DNA of 40,570 bases from Nocardia wallacei (GCF_029869545.1 NZ_JARWQD010000162.1:1-40570), one strand, 5' to 3'. Positions 1 through 7,573 are shown, numbered from the stretch's first letter. Numbers and translations are program-made. The notes: generated by a model not told the origin, from the sequence alone.

Positions 1-112
1 CGCCCCCGCCCCCCTGACCCCGCCCCCCGCGGTCCCGGGGGCGGGGGGGGTTTTGGGGGGGGCCCCGCGCCCCCCCCCCCCGGGGCGGGGGGGGGGGCCC
101 GCTTGGCATTTC
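1..112. other. G/C homopolymer-rich contig end
   Basis: Runs of C and G up to about a dozen bases dominate this stretch and no gene is visible. Composition this extreme is unlike anything else in the window and looks like low-quality sequence at a contig end rather than biology. Ordinary sequence begins around position 113. Confidence 0.7.
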
Positions 113-286
113 CGGGGAGACGCTTGATCTTGTAGCAACAACACAGCAGACTCGAACCAGTTGTTCTCTAGCTCGGCAATTGTCCCGGTCGCGCCGGTGG
201 CCGGAGCGTTTCGTGTACGGCGGGCTACCGGCCCGCACCCGGTTCGACAAACGAACAGCACGGCCCACAGACGCAAGGAGACGCTC

Positions 287-2593
287 GTGTCCGTATATCT
301 GTACCGCTGGGGCAGGTTCGCGTTCCGCCGGAAATGGATCGTGCTCCCCGTATGGATCGTGCTGTTCCTCATCGTCGGCGGCCTCGGTGGCAAGCTCAGC
401 GAGCCGATGAGCAACGACTTCAACATCCCGAACCTGCCGTCGGAACGGGCCACCGACATCCTGGACAAGCACTTCCCGGGCATGTCCCAGGCGTTCCAGT
501 TCGACGCCGTGACCGGTACCTACGTCATCGCGGCGCCCGCGGGACAGAAACTCACCGACGGGGCGAATCACGCGGCCGTCCGGGACCTGATCGCCAAGAT
601 CGGCACCCTCGACATCGTCGACCACAGCAAGCCGCTGGAGGATCCGATCGCCGCCGCCGAGCAGATGGGCTGCCTGGCGCCCGAGCGCGACTCCGACGCG
701 TTCTCCTCCAAATGCAGTAACGCGCCGCTGAACGTGCTGAACACGACCAACCCGGATGCGGTGGCGGTGGTGACGGTGCCGTTCACCATCAAGCAGTTCA
801 CCGACGTCACGGCCGACAACCGCAAGGCCGCCTACGACATCGCCGACGACGCCCGCGCCGCCGGGCTCACCGTCGAGATGGACGGCACCATCGCGATGGA
901 GAATCAGCAGCCCAGCGGTAAGGCCGAGATGATCGGCATGGGCTTCGCCCTGATCGTCATGATCGTGGCCTTCGGCGCGATCGTCGCCGCCTTCGTCCCG
1001 ATCATCACCGCGATCGTCGGACTGGGCGTGACCATGTCGGTGATCATGCTGGGCACGTCGTTCGTGGACGTGCCGAGCTTCACCACCTTCCTCGCCTCGA
1101 TGATCGGCATCGCGCTGTCGATCGACTACGCGCTGTTCATCGTCTCCCGCTACAAACACGAACTGGCCGTGCAGGATTCGGCCGAACAGGCGGCGGGGAC
1201 GGCGCTGGGCACGGCCGGTGCGGCGGTCGTCTTCGCGGGCGGCACCGTGATCATCGCGCTGGTCGGGCTCAGCATCGTCGGCATCCGCTTCCTCACCTTC
1301 ATGGGTCTGGGCGGTGCGCTGGCGGCCGCGTTCGCCGTGCTCACCGCGATCACGCTGATGCCCGCGCTGCTCGGGGCCTTCGGGCGGTTGCTGTTCAAGC
1401 CGAAGCTCCCGGTGATCGCCCAGCACGATCCGGAGGACGACAGTTCGGTCACCAACGGCATGCGGGTCGCGCAGCTCATCGGCAAGGCCCCGGCCGTCGC
1501 GCTGGTGCTGAGCATCATCGTGCTGGCGCTGGCCGCCGGGCCCGCCACGCATCTGCAGCTCGGGCTGCCCGGCGAGGACAGCATGCCCGCCGACACCACC
1601 GTCCGGAAGGCCTACGACCTGCGCACCGAGGGTTTCGGCGAAGGTAGCAACGGCAAGCTGATGGTGGTCGCCGAGCTGAGCGGGGTCCCGCCGGAGCAGC
1701 GGCAGGCCGCGGTGCAGGCCCTGCGCGACAAGCTGGCCGCCTATCCCGACATGGACTACGTGACCGAACCGCAGGTCAGCCAGGACGGTGCGGGTGCGCT
1801 GCTCAACGCGGTCCCGAAGACCGGACCCAACAACCAGGACACCAAGGACCTCGTCCGCGACGCGCGCGATGCCGAGAGTTCCCTGCACGCGCAGTACGGC
1901 ATCGAATACGGCATCACGGGCACCACGGCCATCTACGCCGATGTCGACCACGCCCTGCTCAGCAAGATCGTGCCGTATCTGGCGATCGTCGCCGGTGCCG
2001 CATTCCTGTTGCTGATCGCGGTGTTCCGGTCGGTGCTGGTGCCGCTGACCGCCGCGCTCGGATTCCTGCTGTCGATGGCCGCGACCTTCGGCGCCACCGT
2101 GCTGATCTTCCAGGACGGCAAGCTCGGGCTGATCTCCGATCCGCGGCCGATCGTGAGCTTCCTGCCGATCATGTTGATCGGCTTGGTCTTCGGGCTCGCC
2201 ATGGATTACCAGGTGTTCCTGGTTACCCGCATGCGCGAGGAATTCGTGCACGGCGCGACGCCGAAGGAGGCGGTGATCAAGGGCTATCACCACGGCGCCC
2301 GAGTGGTCACCTCCGCCGCGATCATCATGATCTTCGTGTTCGGCTCGTTCATCCTGGAGGCCGACACCACCGCGAAGTCGATGGGCTTCGCGCTCGCCGC
2401 GGGCGTGCTGTTCGACGCCTTCCTGGTCCGGATGGTGCTGATCCCGTCGCTGCTGATCCTGATGGGCAAGTGGGCCTGGTGGATCCCCAACTGGCTCAGC
2501 AAGATCGTGCCGGACATCGACGTGGAGGGCGCGCGCCTGAAGGAACTGAACCTCGCCGACGAACCGAAACCCACTGTGCCCGTGGGGCCGTAG
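287..2593 (+). CDS. MmpL/RND-family membrane transporter
   Basis: A 768-residue MMPL-domain protein of the RND superfamily. In mycolate actinobacteria these proteins export cell-envelope lipids or other hydrophobic compounds using the proton gradient. The layout is the family one: an N-terminal TM helix, a large periplasmic loop, a block of TM helices, a second loop, and a second block of helices. Asp-Tyr pairs lie in the middle helices at about D280-Y281 (SIDYALF) and D640-Y641 (AMDYQVF), at the positions that form the proton relay in MmpL3. The frame is open upstream to 161, but the GTG at 287 has AAGGAG six bases before it and begins VSVYLYRWGRFAF, the usual family N-terminus. Substrate is unknown. 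It lacks the long cytoplasmic tail of MmpL3, and no MmpS partner lies next to it. Confidence 0.9.
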   Translation: MSVYLYRWGRFAFRRKWIVLPVWIVLFLIVGGLGGKLSEPMSNDFNIPNLPSERATDILDKHFPGMSQAFQFDAVTGTYVIAAPAGQKLTDGANHAAVRDLIAKIGTLDIVDHSKPLEDPIAAAEQMGCLAPERDSDAFSSKCSNAPLNVLNTTNPDAVAVVTVPFTIKQFTDVTADNRKAAYDIADDARAAGLTVEMDGTIAMENQQPSGKAEMIGMGFALIVMIVAFGAIVAAFVPIITAIVGLGVTMSVIMLGTSFVDVPSFTTFLASMIGIALSIDYALFIVSRYKHELAVQDSAEQAAGTALGTAGAAVVFAGGTVIIALVGLSIVGIRFLTFMGLGGALAAAFAVLTAITLMPALLGAFGRLLFKPKLPVIAQHDPEDDSSVTNGMRVAQLIGKAPAVALVLSIIVLALAAGPATHLQLGLPGEDSMPADTTVRKAYDLRTEGFGEGSNGKLMVVAELSGVPPEQRQAAVQALRDKLAAYPDMDYVTEPQVSQDGAGALLNAVPKTGPNNQDTKDLVRDARDAESSLHAQYGIEYGITGTTAIYADVDHALLSKIVPYLAIVAGAAFLLLIAVFRSVLVPLTAALGFLLSMAATFGATVLIFQDGKLGLISDPRPIVSFLPIMLIGLVFGLAMDYQVFLVTRMREEFVHGATPKEAVIKGYHHGARVVTSAAIIMIFVFGSFILEADTTAKSMGFALAAGVLFDAFLVRMVLIPSLLILMGKWAWWIPNWLSKIVPDIDVEGARLKELNLADEPKPTVPVGP

Positions 2594-2627
2594 GCCGGAA
2601 ATGACTACTGGTGGCTATGTCGTGGAC

Positions 2628-3563
2628 TCAGCGCAGCTGCGGGGCGACCTCTGCGGCGACCAGCTCCAGGTGGTCCAGGTCGGACAGGTCCAGCATCTGT
2701 AGATACAGGCGGCTGATGCCCGCTTCCTCCCGGTAGCGGCCGATCTTGTCGACCAGTTCGGCGGGCGTCCCGGCCAGGCCGTTGCGCTTCAGCTCGTCCA
2801 CCTCGCGGCCGATGGCGGCGGCGCGGCGGGCGATCTCGGCATCGTCGCGACCCACGCACAGCACCTGCGCGGCCGACCAGGTGATCTCGCCCGGGTCACG
2901 GCCGATCTCGCGCGCCGCCGCGGCGACCCGCTCGAATTGCGCTGCGGCCGTGGCGGAATCGACGAAGGGCAGGTTGAACTCCTGGGCGAAGCGGGCGGCC
3001 AGCTCCGGGGTCCGCTTCTTACCCATGCCGCCGATGATCACCGGCGGCCGGGGCCGCTGCGCCGGTTTGGGCAGCGCCGGGGAGTTCTCCAGTTCGTAGT
3101 ATTTGCCGAGGTAGCTGAACGTCTCGCCCTCGATGGTCTCCCACAGGCCGGTGACGATCTCGAGTTGCTCGGAGTACCGGTCGAACCGCTCGCCCACCTC
3201 CGGCAGCGGGATGCCGTAGGCACGATGTTCGTCCTCGAACCAGCCCGCCCCGAGGCCCAATTCGACTCGGCCGCCGGACATCCGGTCCACCTGCGCCACG
3301 GAGATCGCCAGCACCGACGGATGCCGGAAGGTGGCGGCGGTGACCAGCGTGCCCAGCCGGATCCGGGAGGTCTCCCGGGCCAGCCCGGCCAGCGTGATCC
3401 AGGCGTCGGTGGGGCCCGGCAGCCCGGACACACCGCCCATCTTCAGGTAGTGATCGGACCGGAAGAACGCGTCGAAGCCCGCGTCCTCGGTCGCCTTCGC
3501 GACGCGCAGGAGATCGTCGTAGGTCGCGCCCTGCTGGGGTTCGGTGAAGATCCGTAGGTCCAC
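2628..3563 (-). CDS. LLM-class F420-dependent oxidoreductase
   Basis: A 311-residue luciferase-like monooxygenase-fold protein of the F420-dependent subgroup, such as TIGR03560-type proteins. Such enzymes use coenzyme F420 or flavin to oxidise or reduce small substrates in the cytosol. Visible signatures are the N-terminal DLRIFTEPQQG, FFRSDHYLKM, the central LGLGAGWFEDEH and the PPVIIGGMGKKRTPELAARF segment, all typical of the family. I place the start at GTG 3563 because the family usually begins right at DLRIFTEP. An in-frame ATG at 3587 would add eight residues, and neither start has a strong ribosome site. The gene converges on the MmpL gene, with 34 bases between them. Substrate cannot be read from sequence. 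Confidence 0.85.
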   Translation of the reverse strand: MDLRIFTEPQQGATYDDLLRVAKATEDAGFDAFFRSDHYLKMGGVSGLPGPTDAWITLAGLARETSRIRLGTLVTAATFRHPSVLAISVAQVDRMSGGRVELGLGAGWFEDEHRAYGIPLPEVGERFDRYSEQLEIVTGLWETIEGETFSYLGKYYELENSPALPKPAQRPRPPVIIGGMGKKRTPELAARFAQEFNLPFVDSATAAAQFERVAAAAREIGRDPGEITWSAAQVLCVGRDDAEIARRAAAIGREVDELKRNGLAGTPAELVDKIGRYREEAGISRLYLQMLDLSDLDHLELVAAEVAPQLR

Positions 3564-3651
3564 GGCTCCCAAGGTACCGATGATCATGTCCACCGTCCCG
3601 CAAGACCCGGTCCACAGCCCTCGAAACGCAAGATTTCGGACAGGCGCGGGA

Positions 3652-5454
3652 CTAGCCGAGGTCGAACAGGTTGGGCTGGCCTGCCCGGTAGCGGGCGGCA
3701 TCGGCTCGGCGGAAGGGCTCCAGGGCCGGGATGGACTCACGGGTGAAGAGCTGGGGACGGGCGGCGGGAGAGCCGGACGCGTCCAGGATCGCGGCCACCG
3801 CGCGGCGGCCCGCCTCGTTGGCACCCTCCATGGTGGCCAGGTCGAAATCGGTCTGCACGTAGTCGGCGGCCAGGAAGAGGTTGGGGATCGCGGTGGCGGC
3901 CGTGGGGCGGCGGTCCCAGGAGCCGATGGTGTTGACCAGCAGCGGCTCGTCGTTGTGGTTCTGCCCGCCGGACCAGGTGATGCCGGGATCGAGCATCCAC
4001 TCCCGCACGATGCCCTCGGGCAGTTGCACGCCGCCGTCGTCGTTGAGCGCCGCGGTCATCTGCGCCCACGTCTCCTGATAGATCTCCTCGTGCGTGCAGT
4101 ACTTGGCGGGCTTGCCGTACAGGATGCCGGGGGTATCCCAGTCGGCGATATCGATCGTCAGCCCGTCCAGCACCCTCCCGTCGCCGTACCTCGCCGCGTA
4201 ATCGCCTGGCCAGAAAGCCTTTTGGGTGTAGGAGGTGAGCCGCCACGGCGCGTCGAGGTAGATGTTGTAGCCGCGGCCCAGATTCAGCTTGCGGGTGACG
4301 AACATCTGCAGCCCGTTCATCCAGTCCAGGAACAGGCCGTCCATCGCGGCCAGCCGGGGATCCAGCTGCCGCATATCCTGCGACCAGAGGTCGCGGGCCC
4401 GGTCGGTCGGCACCGCGCAGACATACCAATCGGCATCGACCGCGCGGATCGAACCATCCGGGCGGCGGACCCGCGCACCGGAGATGACGCCGCCGTCGAC
4501 ATCGAAACCCTGCACCTCGTGGCCGGTGTGGAACCGCACACCGAGGTTGCGCAGCAACGAGATCCACGGATCCAGCCACACCTCGTTGGTGGGCCCGTTG
4601 AGCACCTCGTACACCTTCCGGCCGCCGGATGCCTCCTGTAGCAACGCGATCAGGAACGCCTCGGCCATATTGCCCATCGAGCGGGCGCTCGCCATCGTCT
4701 CCTTCGCGGCCACCAGCGCGCGGGTCAGCCCCGTCGCGGCCAGCCCCCGGTATTCGGCGGAACGCGTTGCGGCACCGACGAAATCCCACCAGCTGGTGTG
4801 CTCCCACTGGCCGTGGCGGCGCTCCTCGCTGGAGGTCAGGTAGGCCACGAAGCGGCTCGCCAGATACATCGCCTCGGGCACCGGCACCGCGTGGTTGTTC
4901 AGGAACATCTCCACCAGCACGCGCTGCCAGCCCTGCGGGGTGAGCAGTTCCCGCGGCTCGAAATAGAAGCCGAACATCAGCGGGAAGCCGTCGGGCAGGT
5001 TGTTCGCGCGCGGGTAGCGCGGGTCGCCGACCGAGAACGGCACCAGATTGTCGTAGACGCCGTTGGCGTTGCCGGGCACCGGAATTCGCCGCATCGTGTC
5101 GTGCACGTGGTGATAGAAGGAGGTGAATCCGCGGGCGCCGTGCTCGCCGGGCAGCGGCGCCCGGCCCCCATCGGCGCTGCCCGGCAGCCCGATCGTGCGG
5201 GACTTGCCGCCGAGTTCCTTGCGGTCGAAGACGGTGACCTCGAACCCGCGCTCGGCCAGCTCGTGCGCCGCTGTGAGGCCGCCGATTCCGGCCCCGAACA
5301 CCGCAACCCGGTTGCGGGGCGGGCCGTTTCGCCGCCGCCCGCCCGGCATCGCCTGCGCCGTCCCGGCGCCTGCCCATCCGATCGCCCCCGCGGCGGCCGC
5401 TCCGCGCAGCAGCGTGCGTCGCGACAGTGGTTGTCCCCCAGATTCCTTCGACAC
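3652..5454 (-). CDS. Tat-exported FAD-dependent oxidoreductase (phytoene-desaturase-like)
   Basis: A 600-residue protein of the amine-oxidase/phytoene-desaturase flavoprotein superfamily. A twin-arginine signal is visible (SRRTLLRG at residues 11-18, then a hydrophobic stretch and AQA), so it is probably exported folded with its flavin. The Rossmann FAD motif VFGAGIGGLTAAHELAERG starts near residue 52. A second conserved segment, NLFLAADYVQTDFDLATMEGANEAGRRA, is the C-terminal FAD-binding motif of this family. GTG 5454 was chosen because it puts the Tat motif at the usual distance and has GAGAGG upstream; the frame is open further to 5694. It is divergent from a TetR gene with a palindrome between them, so it is probably that regulator's target. 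Similar proteins act on carotenoid, squalene-type or steroid-like hydrocarbons; the substrate here is unknown. Confidence 0.8.
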   Translation of the reverse strand: MSKESGGQPLSRRTLLRGAAAAGAIGWAGAGTAQAMPGGRRRNGPPRNRVAVFGAGIGGLTAAHELAERGFEVTVFDRKELGGKSRTIGLPGSADGGRAPLPGEHGARGFTSFYHHVHDTMRRIPVPGNANGVYDNLVPFSVGDPRYPRANNLPDGFPLMFGFYFEPRELLTPQGWQRVLVEMFLNNHAVPVPEAMYLASRFVAYLTSSEERRHGQWEHTSWWDFVGAATRSAEYRGLAATGLTRALVAAKETMASARSMGNMAEAFLIALLQEASGGRKVYEVLNGPTNEVWLDPWISLLRNLGVRFHTGHEVQGFDVDGGVISGARVRRPDGSIRAVDADWYVCAVPTDRARDLWSQDMRQLDPRLAAMDGLFLDWMNGLQMFVTRKLNLGRGYNIYLDAPWRLTSYTQKAFWPGDYAARYGDGRVLDGLTIDIADWDTPGILYGKPAKYCTHEEIYQETWAQMTAALNDDGGVQLPEGIVREWMLDPGITWSGGQNHNDEPLLVNTIGSWDRRPTAATAIPNLFLAADYVQTDFDLATMEGANEAGRRAVAAILDASGSPAARPQLFTRESIPALEPFRRADAARYRAGQPNLFDLG

Positions 5455-5476
5455 CCCGACAAACCTCTCGCAAATC

Positions 5477-5494
5477 TGACGATTACGATCGTCA
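5477..5494. promoter_or_regulatory. TetR-type operator palindrome
   Basis: TGACGAT-TACG-ATCGTCA is a perfect 7-bp inverted repeat with a 4-bp spacer. It lies 23 bases upstream of the FAD-oxidoreductase start and 72 bases upstream of the divergent TetR start. Size, symmetry and position fit a TetR-family operator controlling both genes; the link to this TetR protein is inferred. Confidence 0.6.
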
Positions 5495-5566
5495 TATTTA
5501 CCAGAGCGCCACCGCCGCCGTGCCGTAATGGGAAACTTGCTGGTAGTCAACGAGAATGGAGGCACA

Positions 5567-6241
5567 GTGCCCAACGACGGCGATCCGAGCGCGCGACCGC
5601 GACCACGTCGCCGGTACGGCGGCATCGACGCCGCGAGCCGCATCGCCGCCCGCCGCGAGCAACTGCTGCGCGCCGGATACGAACTGTTCGGCACGCGCGG
5701 CGTTCAGGCCACCGGGGTCAAGGACATCTGCCGGGAGGCCGGGGTCACCGACCGCTACTTCTACGAATCCTTCACCGGGACAACGGAACTGTTCGTGGCC
5801 GTATTCGACCGGGTCATCGAGGAGCTGTACGGCGCCGTCGCCACCGGTGTCGAGGCCGAGCCCGCGGCGGGCACCCGGAAGCTGCGCGCCGGGATCGGCA
5901 TCTTCCTGGAGGCACTGGGCGAGGACCGGCGCAAGCTGCGCATCGTCTTCGCCGAACCGGCCGGGGCCGGGCCGCAGGCCGAGCGGCACATGCAGGAGTC
6001 GCTGCGGCGCTTCACCCGGCTGGTCGCCGATACCGCCCATCGCGCGCGGCCGGACGCGGCGCCCGATGTCCTGGTGCAGGTGTTCGCGCACGGGGTGGTC
6101 GGCATGCTCGAGCGGGTCATCGTGGAGAAGCAGGAGGGCCACCTGACCCTGCCGATGGCCGACCTCGTCGACCACTGCACCGGGCTGGCCGCGGCCGGTC
6201 TGCGCGCCATCTACGCCGGGGAACTCGACACGGAGAAATAG
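5567..6241 (+). CDS. TetR/AcrR-family transcriptional regulator
   Basis: A 224-residue TetR-family repressor. The N-terminal helix-turn-helix is clear: IAARREQLLRAGYELFGTRGV followed by KDICREAGVTDRYFYESF, where the YFYESF segment is the end of the recognition helix. The remaining ~150 residues are the variable ligand-binding helices, so the inducer cannot be predicted. GTG 5567 is preferred over ATG 5528 because GGAGG lies four bases before it while ATG 5528 has no ribosome site. The gene is divergent from the Tat-exported FAD oxidoreductase, and the palindrome at 5477-5494 between them probably serves autoregulation and control of the oxidoreductase. The stop codon is three bases before an SOS box. 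Confidence 0.85.
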   Translation: MPNDGDPSARPRPRRRYGGIDAASRIAARREQLLRAGYELFGTRGVQATGVKDICREAGVTDRYFYESFTGTTELFVAVFDRVIEELYGAVATGVEAEPAAGTRKLRAGIGIFLEALGEDRRKLRIVFAEPAGAGPQAERHMQESLRRFTRLVADTAHRARPDAAPDVLVQVFAHGVVGMLERVIVEKQEGHLTLPMADLVDHCTGLAAAGLRAIYAGELDTEK

Positions 6242-6244
6242 GTA

Positions 6245-6260
6245 TCGAACTTATGTTCGA
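6245..6260. promoter_or_regulatory. Perfect SOS (LexA) box
   Basis: TCGAAC-TTAT-GTTCGA matches the actinobacterial LexA-box consensus TCGAAC(N4)GTTCGA at all 12 conserved positions. It sits immediately downstream of the tetR stop and upstream of a -10-like TACTGT (6268-6273) and an ATG at 6280. This predicts DNA-damage-inducible transcription of the small gene that follows. Confidence 0.8.
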
Positions 6261-6267
6261 ATCGGCG

Positions 6268-6273
6268 TACTGT
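6268..6273 (+). promoter_or_regulatory. -10 box of a leaderless promoter
   Basis: TACTGT lies six bases before the ATG at 6280, with the SOS box just upstream where a -35 element would be. Transcription would start at about the A of the ATG, giving a leaderless mRNA repressed by LexA. Confidence 0.55.
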
Positions 6274-6279
6274 GGCGGC

Positions 6280-6597
6280 ATGCCTCTCGATCGCCACATC
6301 CACTTCGCGCAGCTGTGGCTGGAACAGGTGCGCGACCACCTCGCCAACGCCGCGGCGACCAGCACGAATCTGTCCCCCGAACAACTCAACGTCATGTCCG
6401 GGAAGGTCGCCGAAGGCCTGCGCATCTTCACCGAGCTCGCCGGTCCCGCGCAGGCGCCGCCCGAGCGCAACACCCCGCCGGTCCGCGCCCCTCGGCGGTC
6501 CCCCGCCTGGGACCGCCGCTACCCCGCGATTCCACCGTGGGGCACTTCCGCCGGGCCGGAGCCGTCACTCGCCGCGCACCCCACGCCCAAGCTCTGA
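6280..6597 (+). CDS. Small hypothetical protein, predicted SOS-inducible
   Basis: A 105-residue protein I do not recognise. The first ~65 residues look helical and amphipathic (RHIHFAQLWLEQVRDHLANA, then LSPEQLNVMSGKVAEGLRIF). The rest is rich in Pro and Arg and probably disordered. No signal peptide or TM helix is seen. There is no ribosome site before ATG 6280, but a -10 box six bases upstream suggests a leaderless transcript. An in-frame ATG at 6254 lies inside the LexA box and is less likely. The perfect SOS box implies a role during DNA damage; this rests on the regulatory site only. Codon pattern is that of the neighbouring genes. Confidence 0.6.
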   Translation: MPLDRHIHFAQLWLEQVRDHLANAAATSTNLSPEQLNVMSGKVAEGLRIFTELAGPAQAPPERNTPPVRAPRRSPAWDRRYPAIPPWGTSAGPEPSLAAHPTPKL

Positions 6598-6643
6598 GCC
6601 GTGACCGTCGAGCCGCTCGCGGGATCGTGAATTCCGCAGGGGC

Positions 6644-6712
6644 TCAGGCAGGTTCGCAGACGACCACGGGGATTCGACGATCGGTCCATGTCTGGTAGCT
6701 GCCCCATGCGGC
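6644..6712 (-). pseudogene. C-terminal remnant of a deazaflavin-dependent nitroreductase
   Basis: Read on the minus strand, this short frame encodes SYQTWTDRRIPVVVCEPA and a stop. That is the typical end of the F420/deazaflavin-dependent nitroreductase (Ddn-like) family, with its Tyr-Gln-x-x-Thr-x-Arg-x-Ile-Pro-Val-Val pattern. Coding similarity ends a few bases before the tRNA-Ser fragment at 6719, so the gene was probably cut off there by an insertion or deletion. Confidence 0.5.
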
Positions 6713-6718
6713 CGAGAC

Positions 6719-6736
6719 GGCGGAGGGATTTGAACC
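6719..6736 (-). repeat. 18-bp copy of the tRNA-Ser(CGA) 3' part (possible old att site)
   Basis: ggcggagggatttgaacc is identical to 7436-7453 inside the tRNA-Ser(CGA) gene, covering part of the T-loop, the T-stem 3' strand and most of the acceptor strand, in the same orientation. The two copies flank the toxin-antitoxin pair. Duplicated tRNA 3' ends are what tyrosine integrases leave behind, so this may be a relic attachment site. No integrase remains between the copies. Confidence 0.5.
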
Positions 6737-6738
6737 GT

Positions 6739-6793
6739 TGCTGCCGAACAGCTTTCGAAACGTCGGTAGCAGTCGCGTGATTGCTCACACGAC
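6739..6793. other. Two adjacent 9-bp-stem hairpins
   Basis: TGCTGCCGA (6739-6747) pairs with TCGGTAGCA (6763-6771), and GTCGCGTGA (6772-6780) pairs with TCACACGAC (6785-6793). Each pairing has one mismatch or G-U wobble. The hairpins touch each other and start right after the tRNA-Ser fragment. They may be a terminator, recombination arms or a small RNA; nothing decides between these. Confidence 0.35.
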
Positions 6794-6852
6794 GTTGCCC
6801 TCGTGGGACTTCGATTGCTCGCCATCCGATCCGTTCGAGACCCACGCGAACC

Positions 6853-6870
6853 GTTTAACATTTGTTAAAC
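6853..6870. promoter_or_regulatory. Operator palindrome of the toxin-antitoxin pair
   Basis: GTTTAAC-ATTT-GTTAAAC is a perfect 7-bp inverted repeat ending seven bases before the antitoxin ATG. Its right arm contains TTAAAC, a plausible -10 box, so a bound antitoxin would block transcription. Toxin-antitoxin operons are normally autoregulated this way. Confidence 0.6.
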
Positions 6871-6877
6871 TTGACGC

Positions 6878-7081
6878 ATGAGCACTATCGCCTTCCGAGC
6901 GACCGAGGCCGACAAGGAACTGGTCCGGCACCTTGCCGAGCCCGGCGAGACAGCTTCCGACGTCCTGCGCCGCGCCCTGCGAGTGCTCGACAGTGAACGC
7001 TGGCACCGGCAGGCGCAGCTCGAGGCCGACAAGATCGTCGCCAGTGGCGAAAACCTCGGCGATGAACCGGATGCCTGGTGA
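6878..7081 (+). CDS. Antitoxin of a MazEF-like pair
   Basis: A 67-residue protein. The N-terminal half (MSTIAFRATEADKELVRHL, then SDVLRRALRVLDSE) reads as a ribbon-helix-helix DNA-binding domain. The C-terminal half is a charged tail ending in ENLGDEPDAW, typical of an antitoxin segment that wraps the toxin. It overlaps the toxin gene by four bases (GTGA), as expected for a co-translated pair. A perfect palindrome just upstream is the likely autoregulatory operator. There is no ribosome site, so translation may be leaderless. Confidence 0.75.
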   Translation: MSTIAFRATEADKELVRHLAEPGETASDVLRRALRVLDSERWHRQAQLEADKIVASGENLGDEPDAW

Positions 7082-7392
7082 TCCGCGGCTTGATCCATCG
7101 CATCGATCTCGGCGAGGCCAAGCATGGTCATGAGCAACGGGGCCGCCGATATGGCGTCGTCCTCTCGCGAACCGACTGGACCATGGTGACAGTGGTGCCG
7201 ACGTCGACCGGCGCGGCACCATCGCTGTTCCGACCGGAAGTCGAAATAGATGGCAGGCCAACGCGCTTGCTGGTCGATCAGATTCGATCGATAGACGTGG
7301 ACTTCCTCAAAGGCGAGCCGGTGGGATATCTGAGTCAACGGGATATGGCTCGGCTCGACGCAACGATCATTCGATACCTGGGACTCGAATGA
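7078..7392 (+). CDS. MazF/PemK-like endoribonuclease toxin
   Basis: A 104-residue MazF/PemK-family toxin. Members are ribosome-independent mRNA interferases. The family pattern is present: RGLIHRIDLGEAKHGHEQRGRRYGVVLSR near the N-terminus (G-x-I-x-x-x-D, then RRYGVVLS), VTVVPTSTGA in the central strand, RLLVDQIRSIDVDFL, and YLSQRDMARLDATIIRYLGL at the C-terminus. It starts with GTG inside the antitoxin stop region. Together with the antitoxin it fills the interval between two copies of a tRNA-Ser 3' end, so it may be cargo or remnant of a mobile element. Cleavage specificity cannot be read from sequence. Confidence 0.85.
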   Translation: MIRGLIHRIDLGEAKHGHEQRGRRYGVVLSRTDWTMVTVVPTSTGAAPSLFRPEVEIDGRPTRLLVDQIRSIDVDFLKGEPVGYLSQRDMARLDATIIRYLGLE

Positions 7393-7396
7393 GAAA

Positions 7397-7425
7397 CCCC
7401 TGACCGGACATGTCCAAGTCAGGGG
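7397..7425 (-). terminator. Terminator after tRNA-Ser(CGA)
   Basis: CCCCTGAC (7397-7404) pairs with GTCAGGGG (7418-7425). On the minus strand the stem is followed by TTTCTC. The loop contains the palindrome GGACATGTCC. It probably ends the tRNA transcript and may also serve the convergent toxin gene, whose stop is four bases away. Confidence 0.65.
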
Positions 7426-7431
7426 CTCTGG

Positions 7432-7519
7432 CGGTGGCGGAGGGATTTGAACCCTCGGAGGGGGGTTACCCCTCACACGCTTTCGAGGCGTGCTCCTTAG
7501 GCCGCTCGGACACGCCACC
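7432..7519 (-). tRNA. tRNA-Ser (CGA)
   Basis: An 88-nt tRNA with a long variable arm. On the minus strand the acceptor strands GGTGGCG and CGCCACC pair, the anticodon loop is CTCGAAA (anticodon CGA) and the T-loop is TTCAAAT. The tRNA next to tadA in mycobacteria is also a Ser tRNA. An 18-bp copy of its 3' part occurs at 6719-6736. Confidence 0.95.
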
Positions 7520-7573
7520 GCCGGTGACTTTACCGGACGGGGTGGTGGATCTCGAAATCGGGGGGCGGGGTGG

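Noticed and set aside
1..112. G/C-rich start as a structured element or origin
   Set aside because: Homopolymer runs without organised repeats or palindromes are better explained as poor sequence at a contig end.
3019..3615. Additional open frames inside the LLM oxidoreductase region on both strands
   Set aside because: Composition is shadow-like and no motif is present; the 2628-3563 frame carries the family signatures.
4798..6254. A long plus-strand open frame across the FAD oxidoreductase and tetR genes
   Set aside because: It is antisense to the oxidoreductase and out of frame in tetR; only its 3' end (from 6280) is taken as a gene.
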